Of a stretch of DNA of 64,000 bases, positions 50,687-59,994 are shown piece by piece. The notes beneath the pieces are model-generated. The model ran no database searches. It had not been told where the DNA came from and worked only from the letters and a program-made list of their open reading frames with translations. Source of the stretch: Ga0077555 sp050250755 (GTDB lineage Bacteria > Pseudomonadota > Alphaproteobacteria > Rhizobiales > Hyphomicrobiaceae); NCBI GenBank assembly GCA_050250755.1, contig JBFWOB010000024.1:28723-92722 (forward strand), in the 5' to 3' direction. The stretch's first letter is position 1. Every line of letters begins with the position of its first letter. The translations under genes and the position numbers were made by a program.

Positions 50687-51616
50687 ATGACCGCCGAGAT
50701 GCCGGCTCAGAACTGGCAAGACATCTACTACACCTCTCAAGATGGGCTGCGGCTCTATGCGCGATACTATCCGGCGCCCTACTCGCGGCGGCGACCCGTA
50801 CTTTGCCTGCCGGGATTGACGCGCAACAGCCGCGATTTCCATGTGCTCGCGAGCTTCCTCTCGGACCCGCACAATCCCCGTGCGCGCGACGTGATCGCGG
50901 TCGACTATCGCGGACGGGGACGTTCGCAGTGGGATCGGCGCTGGCGCAACTATTCGCTGGCGAACGAGATGGAGGATGCTCTCGATCTGTTGACGATCGG
51001 CGGTCTATCCGACGTGGCGGTGGTGGGCACGTCGCGTGGCGGGCTGATCGCCATGATGATGGCCTGTCTCAGGCCGACGGCCATCGGTACGGTCGTCCTC
51101 AACGATGTCGGTCCCGTGATGGAGCGGGAGGGGCTGGTCCGGATGATCGCCTACGTCGGCCGCGTCCCGCTGCCGGCTACCTGGGCAGAGGCATCGGAGT
51201 TGGTCCGCGGCATCAACATCAAGGCATTTCCTTTGATTCCCGAGGCGGATTGGCCTGAGATCGCGCGACAGTGGTTCAACGACGATCATGGGCGACCGAC
51301 CGCGGGCTACGACCCGATGCTCAGCCGCTCGATGTCGTTGATCGATGGTCCGGCCCCGGAACTATGGCCGCAGCTCGAGGCGCTGGCGCGTGTGCCGACC
51401 ATGGCGATTCGGGGAGAACTGTCCGATCTTTTGTCGGCCGGAACATTCGGTGAGATGAAGCGTCGTCATCCCGGCCTCGAGACGGTAACCGTGCGCGGCC
51501 AGGGACATGCGCCCATGCTGCGCGATCGCTCAACGATGATTGCCATCGATGATTTCATTGCACGCCACGACCGTGTACCCCAAGCCGAACCGGATCAGAA
51601 TCGCCTGATCGCCTAG
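50687..51616 (+). CDS. Alpha/beta hydrolase
   Basis: 309 residues with the full triad. Nucleophile Ser in GTSRGGLIA, Asp probably in GELSDLLS, His in GQGHAPML near the C terminus. The oxyanion region is LPGLTRNSRDF. A serine hydrolase of unknown substrate. The start is ambiguous: ATG 50678 (GGA only two bases upstream) or ATG 50687 (GGA 11 bases upstream); the latter is used. The frame is open from 50594, which is Arg-rich and rejected. Confidence 0.82.
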   Translation: MTAEMPAQNWQDIYYTSQDGLRLYARYYPAPYSRRRPVLCLPGLTRNSRDFHVLASFLSDPHNPRARDVIAVDYRGRGRSQWDRRWRNYSLANEMEDALDLLTIGGLSDVAVVGTSRGGLIAMMMACLRPTAIGTVVLNDVGPVMEREGLVRMIAYVGRVPLPATWAEASELVRGINIKAFPLIPEADWPEIARQWFNDDHGRPTAGYDPMLSRSMSLIDGPAPELWPQLEALARVPTMAIRGELSDLLSAGTFGEMKRRHPGLETVTVRGQGHAPMLRDRSTMIAIDDFIARHDRVPQAEPDQNRLIA

Positions 51617-51713
51617 GGCGATCGGCACAGGATCGTTTGCGTCTCGTTATCGACGATCGAAATAGCACGTGGAAAGACGACGCCGGCTCTTGCCACGCAG
51701 CCGCGCGAGCGAT

Positions 51714-52682
51714 ATGAGCACGACTTTAATGAGCATCATCGAACCAAGTACGGTTTCTTTCTCGAGACGCCACCTTCTCACGTGCGAGGGGTTGTCGGCG
51801 GGGGAGATTACTTCCTTACTCGATCTCGCCGATAAGGCGGCTGACCTCAATCGACAGGTCAACAAAAAGCGCGATGTGCTGAGGGGCAGGACCCTCATTA
51901 ACCTCTTCTTCGAGGCTTCGACGCGGACGCAGGCATCGTTCGAGCTCGCGGGTAAGCGGCTCGGCGCGGATGTCATGAACATGAACGTCTCGACGTCGTC
52001 CGTGCAGAAGGGCGAGACGCTGATCGACACCGCCATGACGCTTAACGCGATGCGGCCGGACATGATCGTCGTCCGACATCATGCGGCGGGGGCTGTGGAG
52101 TTGCTCGCGCAGAAAGTCGATTGCTCGGTCATCAACGCTGGCGATGGCGCCCACGAGCATCCGACCCAAGCCCTGCTCGATGCGCTGACAATCCGGCGTG
52201 CCAAATCCCGTGTCGGTGGTCTGACGGTCGCGATTTGCGGAGACATCCTGCACAGCCGTGTCGCACGCTCGAACATCTATGTACTGAACGCGCTCGGAGC
52301 GCGCGTGCGACTGGTGGCGCCTTCAACCTTGTTGCCGCCAGGCATCGACCGGCTTGGCGCCGAAGTCTTCACGGATATGTGGAAGGGGCTCGAGGACGCA
52401 GACATCGTAATGATGCTGCGCCTGCAACGCGAGCGGATGCAGGGCAGCTACGTTCCGTCCACGCGTGAGTACTATCACTTCTTCGGTCTCGATCAGGAGA
52501 AACTGTCGCGGGCGCGCCCGGATGCTCTGATCATGCACCCTGGGCCGATGAACCGTGGTGTCGAGATCGCATCGGCTATCGCGGATCATTCGCGCAGTGT
52601 GATTCGCGACCAGGTGGAGATGGGCGTCGCGGTGCGGATGGCCGTGCTCGAGGCGCTGGCCCGCAAACTGCCGAACCATTGA
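51714..52682 (+). CDS. pyrB: Aspartate carbamoyltransferase catalytic subunit
   Basis: Second step of pyrimidine synthesis: carbamoyl phosphate plus aspartate gives carbamoyl aspartate. 322 residues. Carbamoyl-phosphate site FFEASTRTQASFE; HPTQALLDAL; ICGDILHSRVARSN; aspartate-side MHPGPMNRGVEI. No pyrI regulatory gene is nearby. The next gene encodes a dihydroorotase-like partner starting eight bases after the stop, as in the ATCase-pseudo-DHOase pairs of pseudomonads. ATG 51714 is used; 51729 is an alternative. Confidence 0.94.
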   Translation: MSTTLMSIIEPSTVSFSRRHLLTCEGLSAGEITSLLDLADKAADLNRQVNKKRDVLRGRTLINLFFEASTRTQASFELAGKRLGADVMNMNVSTSSVQKGETLIDTAMTLNAMRPDMIVVRHHAAGAVELLAQKVDCSVINAGDGAHEHPTQALLDALTIRRAKSRVGGLTVAICGDILHSRVARSNIYVLNALGARVRLVAPSTLLPPGIDRLGAEVFTDMWKGLEDADIVMMLRLQRERMQGSYVPSTREYYHFFGLDQEKLSRARPDALIMHPGPMNRGVEIASAIADHSRSVIRDQVEMGVAVRMAVLEALARKLPNH

Positions 52683-52689
52683 GGCGGCC

Positions 52690-54021
52690 ATGAAGCGATC
52701 GTTGCAACCGACCGAGGCACCAGGGGCCACGGCCTTCATCAACGCGCGGCTCGTGGATCCCGCCAGCGACCGCGACGAGCCCGGCGGGCTGCTTGTCGTC
52801 GGCAACGAGATCGCCGATCTCGGTGGCCACCTGAGGCGGAACGCCCCGCAAGGCGCCCAGGTTGTCGATTGCGACGGCCATGTGCTGTGCCCTGGCCTCA
52901 TCGATATGCAGGTATTCACGGGTGATCCGGGTCAGGAGCACCGCGAGACCCTGAAAACGGCCAGTTTCGCGGCTGCTGCCGGTGGCGTCACGACGATCGT
53001 CTGCATGCCGGACACGGAGCCCGTGATCGATCAAGTCGCATTGGTCGACTACGTGCAGCGACGCGCCCGCGAGCGCGCCATCGTGCACGTGCACATCATG
53101 GCGGCGGCGACACGTGGTCTCAGAGGTGAGGAGATGGCCGAGATCGGCCTTCTGCAACGGGCTGGTGCCATCGCGTTCACCAACGGAAAATCATCGATCG
53201 CGAATACGCGCGTGATGCGTAACGCGCTCCTCTATGCGCGCGATTTCGATGCGCTGATGGTGCACCACACCGAAGATCCATATTTGTCGGACGGTGCGAC
53301 CATGAACTCGGGTGAGCGTGCGACCCGCCTCGGCCTTCCCGGCGTGCACACGTTCGCCGAGGTGATCGTGCTCGAGCGGGATGTGCGCCTCGTCGAGATC
53401 ACCGGCGGCCGTTATCACGCCTCGACCATTTCGTGCAGCGACAGCCTCGAGGTCGTCCGTCGCGCCAAGGCAAAAAAACTGCCCGTGACGTGCGGCGTCT
53501 CGATCAATCACCTGACGCTCAACGAGAACGACATCGGGCCCTACCGTACCTTCTTCAAGGTGCGCCCGCCGCTTCGGTCCGAGGACGACCGCATGGCGAT
53601 GGTGCAGGGCCTTGCCGTCGGCGATATCGACGTCATCGTCTCGAGTCACGATCCCCAGGATGCCGACGTCAAGCGTCGTCCGTTTTCAGAAGCTGCGGAC
53701 GGTGCCGTTGGACTGGAAACGCTGGTACCGGCCGCTCTGCGCCTCTTTCACTCGGGCGACGTCGGGCTTTTGCCGCTGCTCAAGGCCATGACGATCAATC
53801 CTGCTCGGTTGCTCGGTCTCGACAGCGGACGCCTCGAGAAAGGCGCGCCGGCAGATCTCGCGCTGATCGATCTCAACACGCCATGGGTGGTGGATCGCGA
53901 CCAGTTGCGTGCGCGGTCGGCCAACTCGCCGTTCGATGAACAGAAAATGCAGGGCCGGGTGCTGCGCACCATGGTTGCCGGCCGAACGGTCTATCAATAC
54001 GGTATTTCAGAGCGCTCGTAG
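52690..54021 (+). CDS. Dihydroorotase-like protein without the metal-binding HxH (pseudo-DHOase)
   Basis: 443-residue amidohydrolase-fold protein directly after pyrB. In active dihydroorotases the first strand ends DxHxHxR. Here it reads GLIDMQVFTGDPG, with Gln74 and Phe76 in place of both metal ligands, and later SSHDPQD replaces the usual DHAPH. It is therefore probably a non-catalytic partner that assembles with or stabilises the ATCase, as known for Pseudomonas PyrC'. A working class II dihydroorotase should be elsewhere in the genome. Often annotated simply as pyrC. Confidence 0.85.
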   Translation: MKRSLQPTEAPGATAFINARLVDPASDRDEPGGLLVVGNEIADLGGHLRRNAPQGAQVVDCDGHVLCPGLIDMQVFTGDPGQEHRETLKTASFAAAAGGVTTIVCMPDTEPVIDQVALVDYVQRRARERAIVHVHIMAAATRGLRGEEMAEIGLLQRAGAIAFTNGKSSIANTRVMRNALLYARDFDALMVHHTEDPYLSDGATMNSGERATRLGLPGVHTFAEVIVLERDVRLVEITGGRYHASTISCSDSLEVVRRAKAKKLPVTCGVSINHLTLNENDIGPYRTFFKVRPPLRSEDDRMAMVQGLAVGDIDVIVSSHDPQDADVKRRPFSEAADGAVGLETLVPAALRLFHSGDVGLLPLLKAMTINPARLLGLDSGRLEKGAPADLALIDLNTPWVVDRDQLRARSANSPFDEQKMQGRVLRTMVAGRTVYQYGISERS

Positions 54022-54092
54022 GCCGTCAGAGCGACACGTGCCGGGGGGCGACCGGGCACAGCACCGGCGCACGGCCGCACTGGGAGGAATGC

Positions 54093-54794
54093 GTGCTCTC
54101 AACCCCGATCCTGCAGCTCGCGGCGCTGGCGCTTGCGGGTTACCTGTTGGGCTCGATTCCGTTCGGATTACTGCTGACGCGCGCGGCGGGGCTCGGCGAT
54201 GTTCGCAGCATCGGCTCGGGCAACATCGGCGCTACGAACGTGCTTAGAACCGGCAACAAGAAGCTCGCAGCCCTGACTCTGCTGCTCGATGTGCTGAAGG
54301 GGACCGCCGCCGTTCTGCTCGGCGTCTGGATCGGCGCCCAGATGGCAGCGCACGCGCAACTCGTCGACATGATCCCTGCGTCGAACCCGGCAAATATCGA
54401 TCTGGTCGTTGCAAGAGCCAAGGCTGAGACGTTCGTCATGGGGGCCGGTCTTGCGGCGGGCCTCGGGGCCTTCGTCGGGCACATTTTCCCGGTCTGGTTG
54501 GGTTTCAAGGGCGGCAAAGGTGTTGCGACCTACATTGGCGTTTTGATCGGCGCCGTATGGCAGGCTGCCCTGGTATTTGCGGCTGCATGGCTGCTCACCG
54601 CCGTCGTCACACGCTACTCATCGCTTTCGGCCCTGGTCGCGACACTCGTCGCCTTTGTTTATCTCGCGGCGACAGGAGGGCCATTCGTCGTACCCGCCGT
54701 TGCGATCATGTCGGCATTGCTCTTCTGGAAGCACCGGGAGAACATCCGAAGGCTGGTGGCGGGGACGGAGTCGAAGATTGGCGCCAAGGGATAG
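54093..54794 (+). CDS. plsY: Acyl-phosphate:glycerol-3-phosphate acyltransferase
   Basis: 233-residue inner-membrane enzyme starting phospholipid synthesis by acylating glycerol-3-phosphate with acyl-phosphate. Three cytoplasmic motifs are present: GSIPFGLLLTR with GSGNIGATNVLR, the basic DVLKGTAAV region, and GHIFPVWLGFKGGKGVATYI. About five membrane segments. GTG start with GGGAGGA upstream. A loop insertion of about 25 residues (ASNPANIDLVVARAKAE) sits between helices. Confidence 0.92.
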   Translation: MLSTPILQLAALALAGYLLGSIPFGLLLTRAAGLGDVRSIGSGNIGATNVLRTGNKKLAALTLLLDVLKGTAAVLLGVWIGAQMAAHAQLVDMIPASNPANIDLVVARAKAETFVMGAGLAAGLGAFVGHIFPVWLGFKGGKGVATYIGVLIGAVWQAALVFAAAWLLTAVVTRYSSLSALVATLVAFVYLAATGGPFVVPAVAIMSALLFWKHRENIRRLVAGTESKIGAKG

Positions 54795-54810
54795 CAGCGG
54801 AGATTTCTTC

Positions 54811-56046
54811 ATGCCGGCACCGCTGCCGGTGGCGCCGCTTGACGACGCGGGGCGGCTCGCATGTCTTCGGCTGATCCGCTCGGAGAATGTCGGTCCGGTT
54901 ACGTTTCGGGAGCTCATCAATCATTATGGCGGAGCGCGGGAAGCGCTTGCCGCTCTGCCTGAGATTGCGCGACGTGCCGGGCGACGACGGCCGCTTGTGA
55001 TCTGCCCCGAGACGCGCGCCGAGGCGGAGCTCGCAGCCGCCCGCAAGCACGGCGCCGTCCCATTGTTCACGATCGAGCCGGGCTATCCTTCCGCTCTGGC
55101 GCATCTGGCGGCGCCTCCGCCTCTCATCTATGCCAAGGGGCGCCTTGACCTTCTTCAGAGAGATGCCTTGGCCGTTGTTGGGGCGCGCAACGCCTCTGCC
55201 GCCGGCACGGCAATGGCGCGGCTTATCTCGAGCCGATGCGGGGTCGCCGGATACGTTATCGTCTCGGGCCTCGCACGCGGCATCGACGGCGCGGCTCACG
55301 AAGCCTCGCTTGCGACGGGAACGATCGCGGTGCTGGCCGGAGGCATCGACTTCGTCTACCCGGCCGAAAACGCGGCATTGCACTCTCGGATTGGCGAGGA
55401 CGGGTGCATCGTCACCGAGATGCCGCCCGGCTTTCATCCTCGCGGGCAGGATTTCCCAAGGCGGAATCGCATTATCTCAGGGCTTTCGCTTGGCGTCGTC
55501 GTGATCGAGGCGGCCCGTCGTTCGGGAAGCCTCATTACAGCACATGCAGCGGCCGAGCAGGGTCGGGAGGTCATGGCCGTCCCGGGGCACCCGTTGGATG
55601 CGCGTTCCGAAGGTCCGAATTCCCTGCTGAAGAAGCCCGGCGTGACCATGGTAACGTCGGCCGAGGACATCCTCGAGGTCTTGGCCCCGATGCGTGGGCA
55701 AGGCGGGTTAAGTGCAGCTGAGGCCGCACTCGAGGAGGCGACGGTCTGGTCCGAGAGGGATCATGAGCCGGTCGCATTCGATGCTGAGGCCGCGGTGGAG
55801 CGTGCTGATCCTCGGTCCTCCGTCGCAGCGCCTCCCGCACACGCTTCCGCCAGGACTTTCGACGCGCCGATCGAGACAGTGCTCGCGGTGCTCGGACCGG
55901 CGCCGACGACGCTTGATGAGGTCGCGCGCGCGACCGGGCTCGGCATCAGGGATGTGCGCATCGCGTTACTGGAACTATCACTTGCGGGGCGCGTGGAGCA
56001 GCATGGAGGGCAACTCGTCTCGCTCAGGCAAACCGACGGCGGATGA
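54811..56046 (+). CDS. dprA: DNA-processing protein DprA
   Basis: 411 residues. An N-terminal SAM-like part (1-75) is followed by the Rossmann-type DprA core with VVGARNASAAGTAMAR, VSGLARGIDGAAHEAS, GGIDFVYPAEN, PRRNRIISGLS and GSLITAHAAAEQGR. A C-terminal winged-helix (DprA_WH-like, about residues 355-405) is present. It loads RecA on incoming single-stranded DNA during transformation. The start is ATG 54811 with GGAG upstream; a longer open frame overlaps plsY. It is probably in a transcript with plsY. Confidence 0.9.
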   Translation: MPAPLPVAPLDDAGRLACLRLIRSENVGPVTFRELINHYGGAREALAALPEIARRAGRRRPLVICPETRAEAELAAARKHGAVPLFTIEPGYPSALAHLAAPPPLIYAKGRLDLLQRDALAVVGARNASAAGTAMARLISSRCGVAGYVIVSGLARGIDGAAHEASLATGTIAVLAGGIDFVYPAENAALHSRIGEDGCIVTEMPPGFHPRGQDFPRRNRIISGLSLGVVVIEAARRSGSLITAHAAAEQGREVMAVPGHPLDARSEGPNSLLKKPGVTMVTSAEDILEVLAPMRGQGGLSAAEAALEEATVWSERDHEPVAFDAEAAVERADPRSSVAAPPAHASARTFDAPIETVLAVLGPAPTTLDEVARATGLGIRDVRIALLELSLAGRVEQHGGQLVSLRQTDGG

Positions 56047-56143
56047 TCGAATCCGCACATTACTGCCAAAGCACATGGGAAGCGGTCGCGATTTGGCGTT
56101 TCGCCGGATGCGGCCACAAAACAGACTGGCTGGCATTGTGCGT

Positions 56144-56332
56144 TTACGAGCGTCGAGACTGGATCTCTGCCTCAACTCTTGCGACGTCCAGAATGTTCGT
56201 TAGCGTCCTGCATCCCAATCGATCCGCCATTGCCGATAGCTCGCGGATCATATCCTCCAGATAGGCAAGCTCATCTTGCAGAGGCCGTTCATGATGCTGT
56301 AGGGGGGCTGCTGCCGTATTCTGCTTCCCCAT
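56144..56332 (-). CDS. Small conserved-looking hypothetical protein
   Basis: 62 residues, starting MGKQNTAAAPLQHHERPLQ, then a helical DELAYLEDMIRELSAMADR and a second helix to the end. No named family. The start is decided by a strong GGGAG seven bases upstream. The frame stays open to 56545, but that part lacks a site and overlaps the topA promoter region. It lies in opposite direction between dprA and topA. Confidence 0.65.
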   Translation of the reverse strand: MGKQNTAAAPLQHHERPLQDELAYLEDMIRELSAMADRLGCRTLTNILDVARVEAEIQSRRS

Positions 56333-56565
56333 ACCGAATCTCCCATAGCTGGCTTGACCCAATGTGAAATGCCAACGGCCAGCATAATAGGCAGCTTTCG
56401 TTTTCACAATCTTAGATTGCAATAAATCAATTGTGCACTCACAGGTATGTTTGACACGCCGACGCCCGTCAACCATATGCTGGAGCCGATTGTGAGCGGA
56501 CGGTTCTGTCCAGCGCGCCGGTTTGGGAGGCGCGCGACGGAGCAAGCCAAACCGAACGGACGTCT

Positions 56566-59316
56566 ATGAACGTTGTTATTGTTGAATCCGCCGCCAAAGC
56601 CAAAGCCATCAACAAGTACCTGGGATCGGGGTACAAGGTGATCGCAAGCTATGGCCATGTGCGCGATCTGCCTTCGAAGGACGGCTCGGTTGAGCCCGAC
56701 AACGATTTTGCCATGCATTGGGCCTCCGACGACGACCGGTCGCGGAAGGTCATGCGCGAGATCACAGAAGCGGTCCGTCAGGCCGACAAGCTGATCCTTG
56801 CGACCGACCCCGACCGGGAAGGCGAAGCCATTTCGTGGCACATTCTCGAGCTTCTCAATCAGAAGAAAGTTATCAAGAAGGGCGTTCCCGTTGAGCGCGT
56901 GACGTTCAATGCTGTCACCAAGCAGTCGGTGCTCGACGCCATGAAGGCGCCACGAGAGATCGACGCGCCGCTGGTCGAGGCTTATCTGGCGCGACGGGCG
57001 CTCGATTATCTGGTTGGTTTCACGTTGTCGCCCGTGCTGTGGCGCAAACTTCCAGGGGCTCGTTCTGCCGGGCGGGTACAATCCGTCGCTCTCAGGCTCG
57101 TTTGCGATCGCGAGCTGGAGATCGAGCGCTTCAAGACCGAAGAATACTGGACCATCGTCGCGCGCCTCGCCACGCAGAAGAACGAGGAGTTCGAAGCCCG
57201 ACTGCACGCGATTGCGGGGCAGCGGCTCGAGCGGTTGGCGATCAAGGACGGGGCTTCCGCGACGGCCATTCGTGCGGCGGTGGAGGGACGTCCCTTCACG
57301 GTACGCTCGGTTGAGAAGCAGGCGCGCAAGCGCAATCCCTACCCGCCGTTCTCGACGTCGACACTGCAGATGGATGCTTCGCGCAGGCTCGGCTTTTCCG
57401 CCAAGCAGACGATGAATGTTGCGCAGCGGCTTTATGAAGGCATCGATCTCGACGGCGAGACGGTCGGTCTCATCACCTACATGCGAACCGATGGCGTCAC
57501 CATCATCCCGGAAGCGGTGGCGGCGATCCGGCGGCAGATCGAGAACGATCTCGGCAAGCGTTATGTCGCCCCCTTCATCCGTGAGTACAAGGCGAAGGCC
57601 AAGAATGCGCAGGAGGCGCACGAGGCCATTCGCCCGACGGATGTGAGTCGGCGACCGCAGGATGTGGCGCGGTTTCTCGATCGTGATCAGCTACGGCTCT
57701 ATGAGCTCATTTGGAAGCGATCGGTTGCGAGCCAGATGGCGTCGGCGGACGTCGAGCAGACGACGGCCGACATCGATGTTCAGGGCGGCGACGGCAAAGG
57801 CTATGTTTTCCGTGCGACAGGCTCGGTGATCCAGTTCGATGGCTTTCTCAAGCTCTACGAGGAAGGGCGTGACGATCGTCAGCGTCTGATCGAGAAGGGC
57901 AAGGAAGACCGGGCTTCCGACGAGGAGGATGCCCGTCGCCTGCCGCCGCTTGCCAGTGGGGACAAGTTGACTGCGCGTGGGATCGACACGAACCAGCATT
58001 TCACGCAGCCGCCGCCGCGCTTCACCGAGTCCTCGCTTGTGAAGCGTATGGAGGAGCTGGGTATCGGCCGACCATCGACGTACGCCTCGACGCTCGCAAC
58101 GCTCGTCGAGCGCGACTACGTGCGGATGGACAAGAAGCAACTCATCCCCGAGGACAAAGGCCGGCTCGTCACGGCATTCCTCGAGAGCTTCTTCGCTCGC
58201 TATGTCGAATACGATTTCACGGCGAGCCTCGAAGAAAAGCTGGACCTGATCTCGGACCACAAGCTCGCGTGGAAGGATGTACTGCGCGACTTCTGGCGTG
58301 AGTTCATGGGAGCGGTCACCGAGACAAAGGAGCTGAAAGTCTCGGATGTGCTCGAAGCCCTGAACGAGCTGTTGGGGCCGCACATTTTTCCGGATCGCGG
58401 CGACGGCTCCAACCCGCGGACTTGCCCCAAGTGCGGCACGGGCCAGCTCTCGCTCAAGATTTCGGGCAAGAACGGTGCCTTCATCGGCTGCGGCAATTAC
58501 CCTGAGTGCCGCTACACGCGTCAGCTCAGCCAGACTGGCGATGCCGGTGACGGCGGGCTGGTCGACGGCAAGGTGCTGGGTCTCGACCCCGAAACAAACG
58601 AAGAAGTTACGTTACGCAGTGGCCGGTTCGGTACGTATCTCCAGATTGGCGAAGCCAAATCGAAGGACGAGAAGCCGAAGCGATCATCGATCCCGAAAGG
58701 TGTCGATCCGAACGATGTCGATCTCGACTATGCACTCAAGCTCCTGTCGCTGCCGCGCGAGGTTGGCCAGCATCCCGAAGACGGTGCGACGATCCTGGCT
58801 GGGCTGGGTCGCTACGGACCCTACGTCCAGCACGGGAAAATCTACGCAAACGTCGAATCGATCGAGGACGTGTTTTCGATCGGACTCAACCGTGCGGTTA
58901 CCGTTCTTGCCGAGAAGGCGGCGGGCAAGGGCAGTCGATTCGGTCGCGGGCAACGCCAGCGTGACGTGCTGAAGGATCTGGGCGAGCATCCGGCGGGCGA
59001 TGGCAAGATCGAGGTGCTGAATGGGCGCTACGGGCCGTACATCGCCTGGAACGGCGTCAATGCCAACGTGCCGCGCGGCAAGGAGCCGTCCGAGGTGACG
59101 GTTGACGAGGCGATTGCGCTCCTGGCGGAAAGGGCCGCCAAGGGAGGCGGCAAATCTCGCAAGGTCAAGGGCAAGGCGAAGGCCACGAAGTCGAAATCAA
59201 CCGACGACGCAACAACCGACAATGGTCCGACCAAGGCCAAAAAAGCAGCGCCGAAGAAAAAAGCCGCTACGAAAAAGGCTGGGAAGCGCACTGTGAGCAA
59301 CGACGCGGCGGAGTAG
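56566..59316 (+). CDS. topA: DNA topoisomerase I
   Basis: 916 residues, type IA topoisomerase relaxing negative supercoils. Toprim domain at the N terminus with DPDREGEAI (81-89). Active-site Tyr305 in GLITYMRTDG. Gly-rich LPGARSAGRVQSVALR. One zinc-finger of C-x2-C pairs (TCPKCG and GCGNYPECRY), then three repeats of a GRFGTYLQIG/GRYGPYVQ type. The Lys/Ala-rich tail (about 45 residues) is a common alphaproteobacterial DNA-binding tail. Confidence 0.96.
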   Translation: MNVVIVESAAKAKAINKYLGSGYKVIASYGHVRDLPSKDGSVEPDNDFAMHWASDDDRSRKVMREITEAVRQADKLILATDPDREGEAISWHILELLNQKKVIKKGVPVERVTFNAVTKQSVLDAMKAPREIDAPLVEAYLARRALDYLVGFTLSPVLWRKLPGARSAGRVQSVALRLVCDRELEIERFKTEEYWTIVARLATQKNEEFEARLHAIAGQRLERLAIKDGASATAIRAAVEGRPFTVRSVEKQARKRNPYPPFSTSTLQMDASRRLGFSAKQTMNVAQRLYEGIDLDGETVGLITYMRTDGVTIIPEAVAAIRRQIENDLGKRYVAPFIREYKAKAKNAQEAHEAIRPTDVSRRPQDVARFLDRDQLRLYELIWKRSVASQMASADVEQTTADIDVQGGDGKGYVFRATGSVIQFDGFLKLYEEGRDDRQRLIEKGKEDRASDEEDARRLPPLASGDKLTARGIDTNQHFTQPPPRFTESSLVKRMEELGIGRPSTYASTLATLVERDYVRMDKKQLIPEDKGRLVTAFLESFFARYVEYDFTASLEEKLDLISDHKLAWKDVLRDFWREFMGAVTETKELKVSDVLEALNELLGPHIFPDRGDGSNPRTCPKCGTGQLSLKISGKNGAFIGCGNYPECRYTRQLSQTGDAGDGGLVDGKVLGLDPETNEEVTLRSGRFGTYLQIGEAKSKDEKPKRSSIPKGVDPNDVDLDYALKLLSLPREVGQHPEDGATILAGLGRYGPYVQHGKIYANVESIEDVFSIGLNRAVTVLAEKAAGKGSRFGRGQRQRDVLKDLGEHPAGDGKIEVLNGRYGPYIAWNGVNANVPRGKEPSEVTVDEAIALLAERAAKGGGKSRKVKGKAKATKSKSTDDATTDNGPTKAKKAAPKKKAATKKAGKRTVSNDAAE

Positions 59317-59361
59317 GCCGCCGATTTCCATGCGCGCGAATCTCGTCCGGGCACCTGTCAT

Positions 59362-59380
59362 CGTGGGAGTGGATCCCACG
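59362..59380. terminator. Hairpin between convergent topA and thioesterase genes
   Basis: CGTGGGA (59362-59368) and TCCCACG (59374-59380) form a 7-bp stem with a 5-base loop. It sits midway in the 93-base convergent gap. No T-tract. Confidence 0.45.
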
Positions 59381-59409
59381 CAACGAGGCTGCCCGTGCGA
59401 TTGCACCCT

Positions 59410-59820
59410 TTATCCCTCTTTCGGCATCACCATTTGCGTCTGGGTGATGACCGCGAGGAGCTTGCCGTCCTTGTCGGTCAGCCGCGTCTGCCAGACCATG
59501 GTGCGGCGGCCTTTGTGCATCGGAGTCGAGACGCCGGTGATCACGTCGCCCGTCTTTGTCGGCCGGAAGAAGTTAGTCTTGCTCTCCATGGTGGTGGTTC
59601 GCGCATCCTTCGGCAGGTTTACCACGGTGCCGATGGCACCGAGATAGTCAGCAAAACTCATGTAGACGCCGCCATGCAGGATGCCGGAGCCGTTCCCCAT
59701 CTCCTCGCGCACGGTAAGGCGTGCCTCGATCCGGTCGAGCGTTGCTGCAACGAGCTCGACGCCGAGCAGCTTCATGAAGGGCGGCACATGGCGGCGCAGC
59801 TTGTCGATCAGCTCGGTCAC
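59410..59820 (-). CDS. PaaI family hotdog thioesterase
   Basis: 136 residues with the hotdog fold and the PaaI-type motif GSGILHGGVYMSFADYLGA, in which Gly-His-Gly and the acid follow. Predicted to hydrolyse an aromatic or medium-chain acyl-CoA. The start chosen is GTG 59820 with GAGGT seven bases upstream, giving the usual PaaI length. A longer ATG frame from 59904 would add a His/Pro-rich stretch. Converges with topA. Confidence 0.83.
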   Translation of the reverse strand: MTELIDKLRRHVPPFMKLLGVELVAATLDRIEARLTVREEMGNGSGILHGGVYMSFADYLGAIGTVVNLPKDARTTTMESKTNFFRPTKTGDVITGVSTPMHKGRRTMVWQTRLTDKDGKLLAVITQTQMVMPKEG

Positions 59821-59994
59821 GGGAGATACCTCGGGGTGGTTATGGGGAAGGTCGCAGCGCTTGGGCAGCGCAGCTTGATACGGCATTCGCAGGTGCGAGC
59901 TCAATAACCTTCGAGGTCAGGATGAACACTACCGGTCAGCAGGCCACGCGTCGGCACAATGCCGTCGCGTGTGAATATGGCCATCATTCACCGG

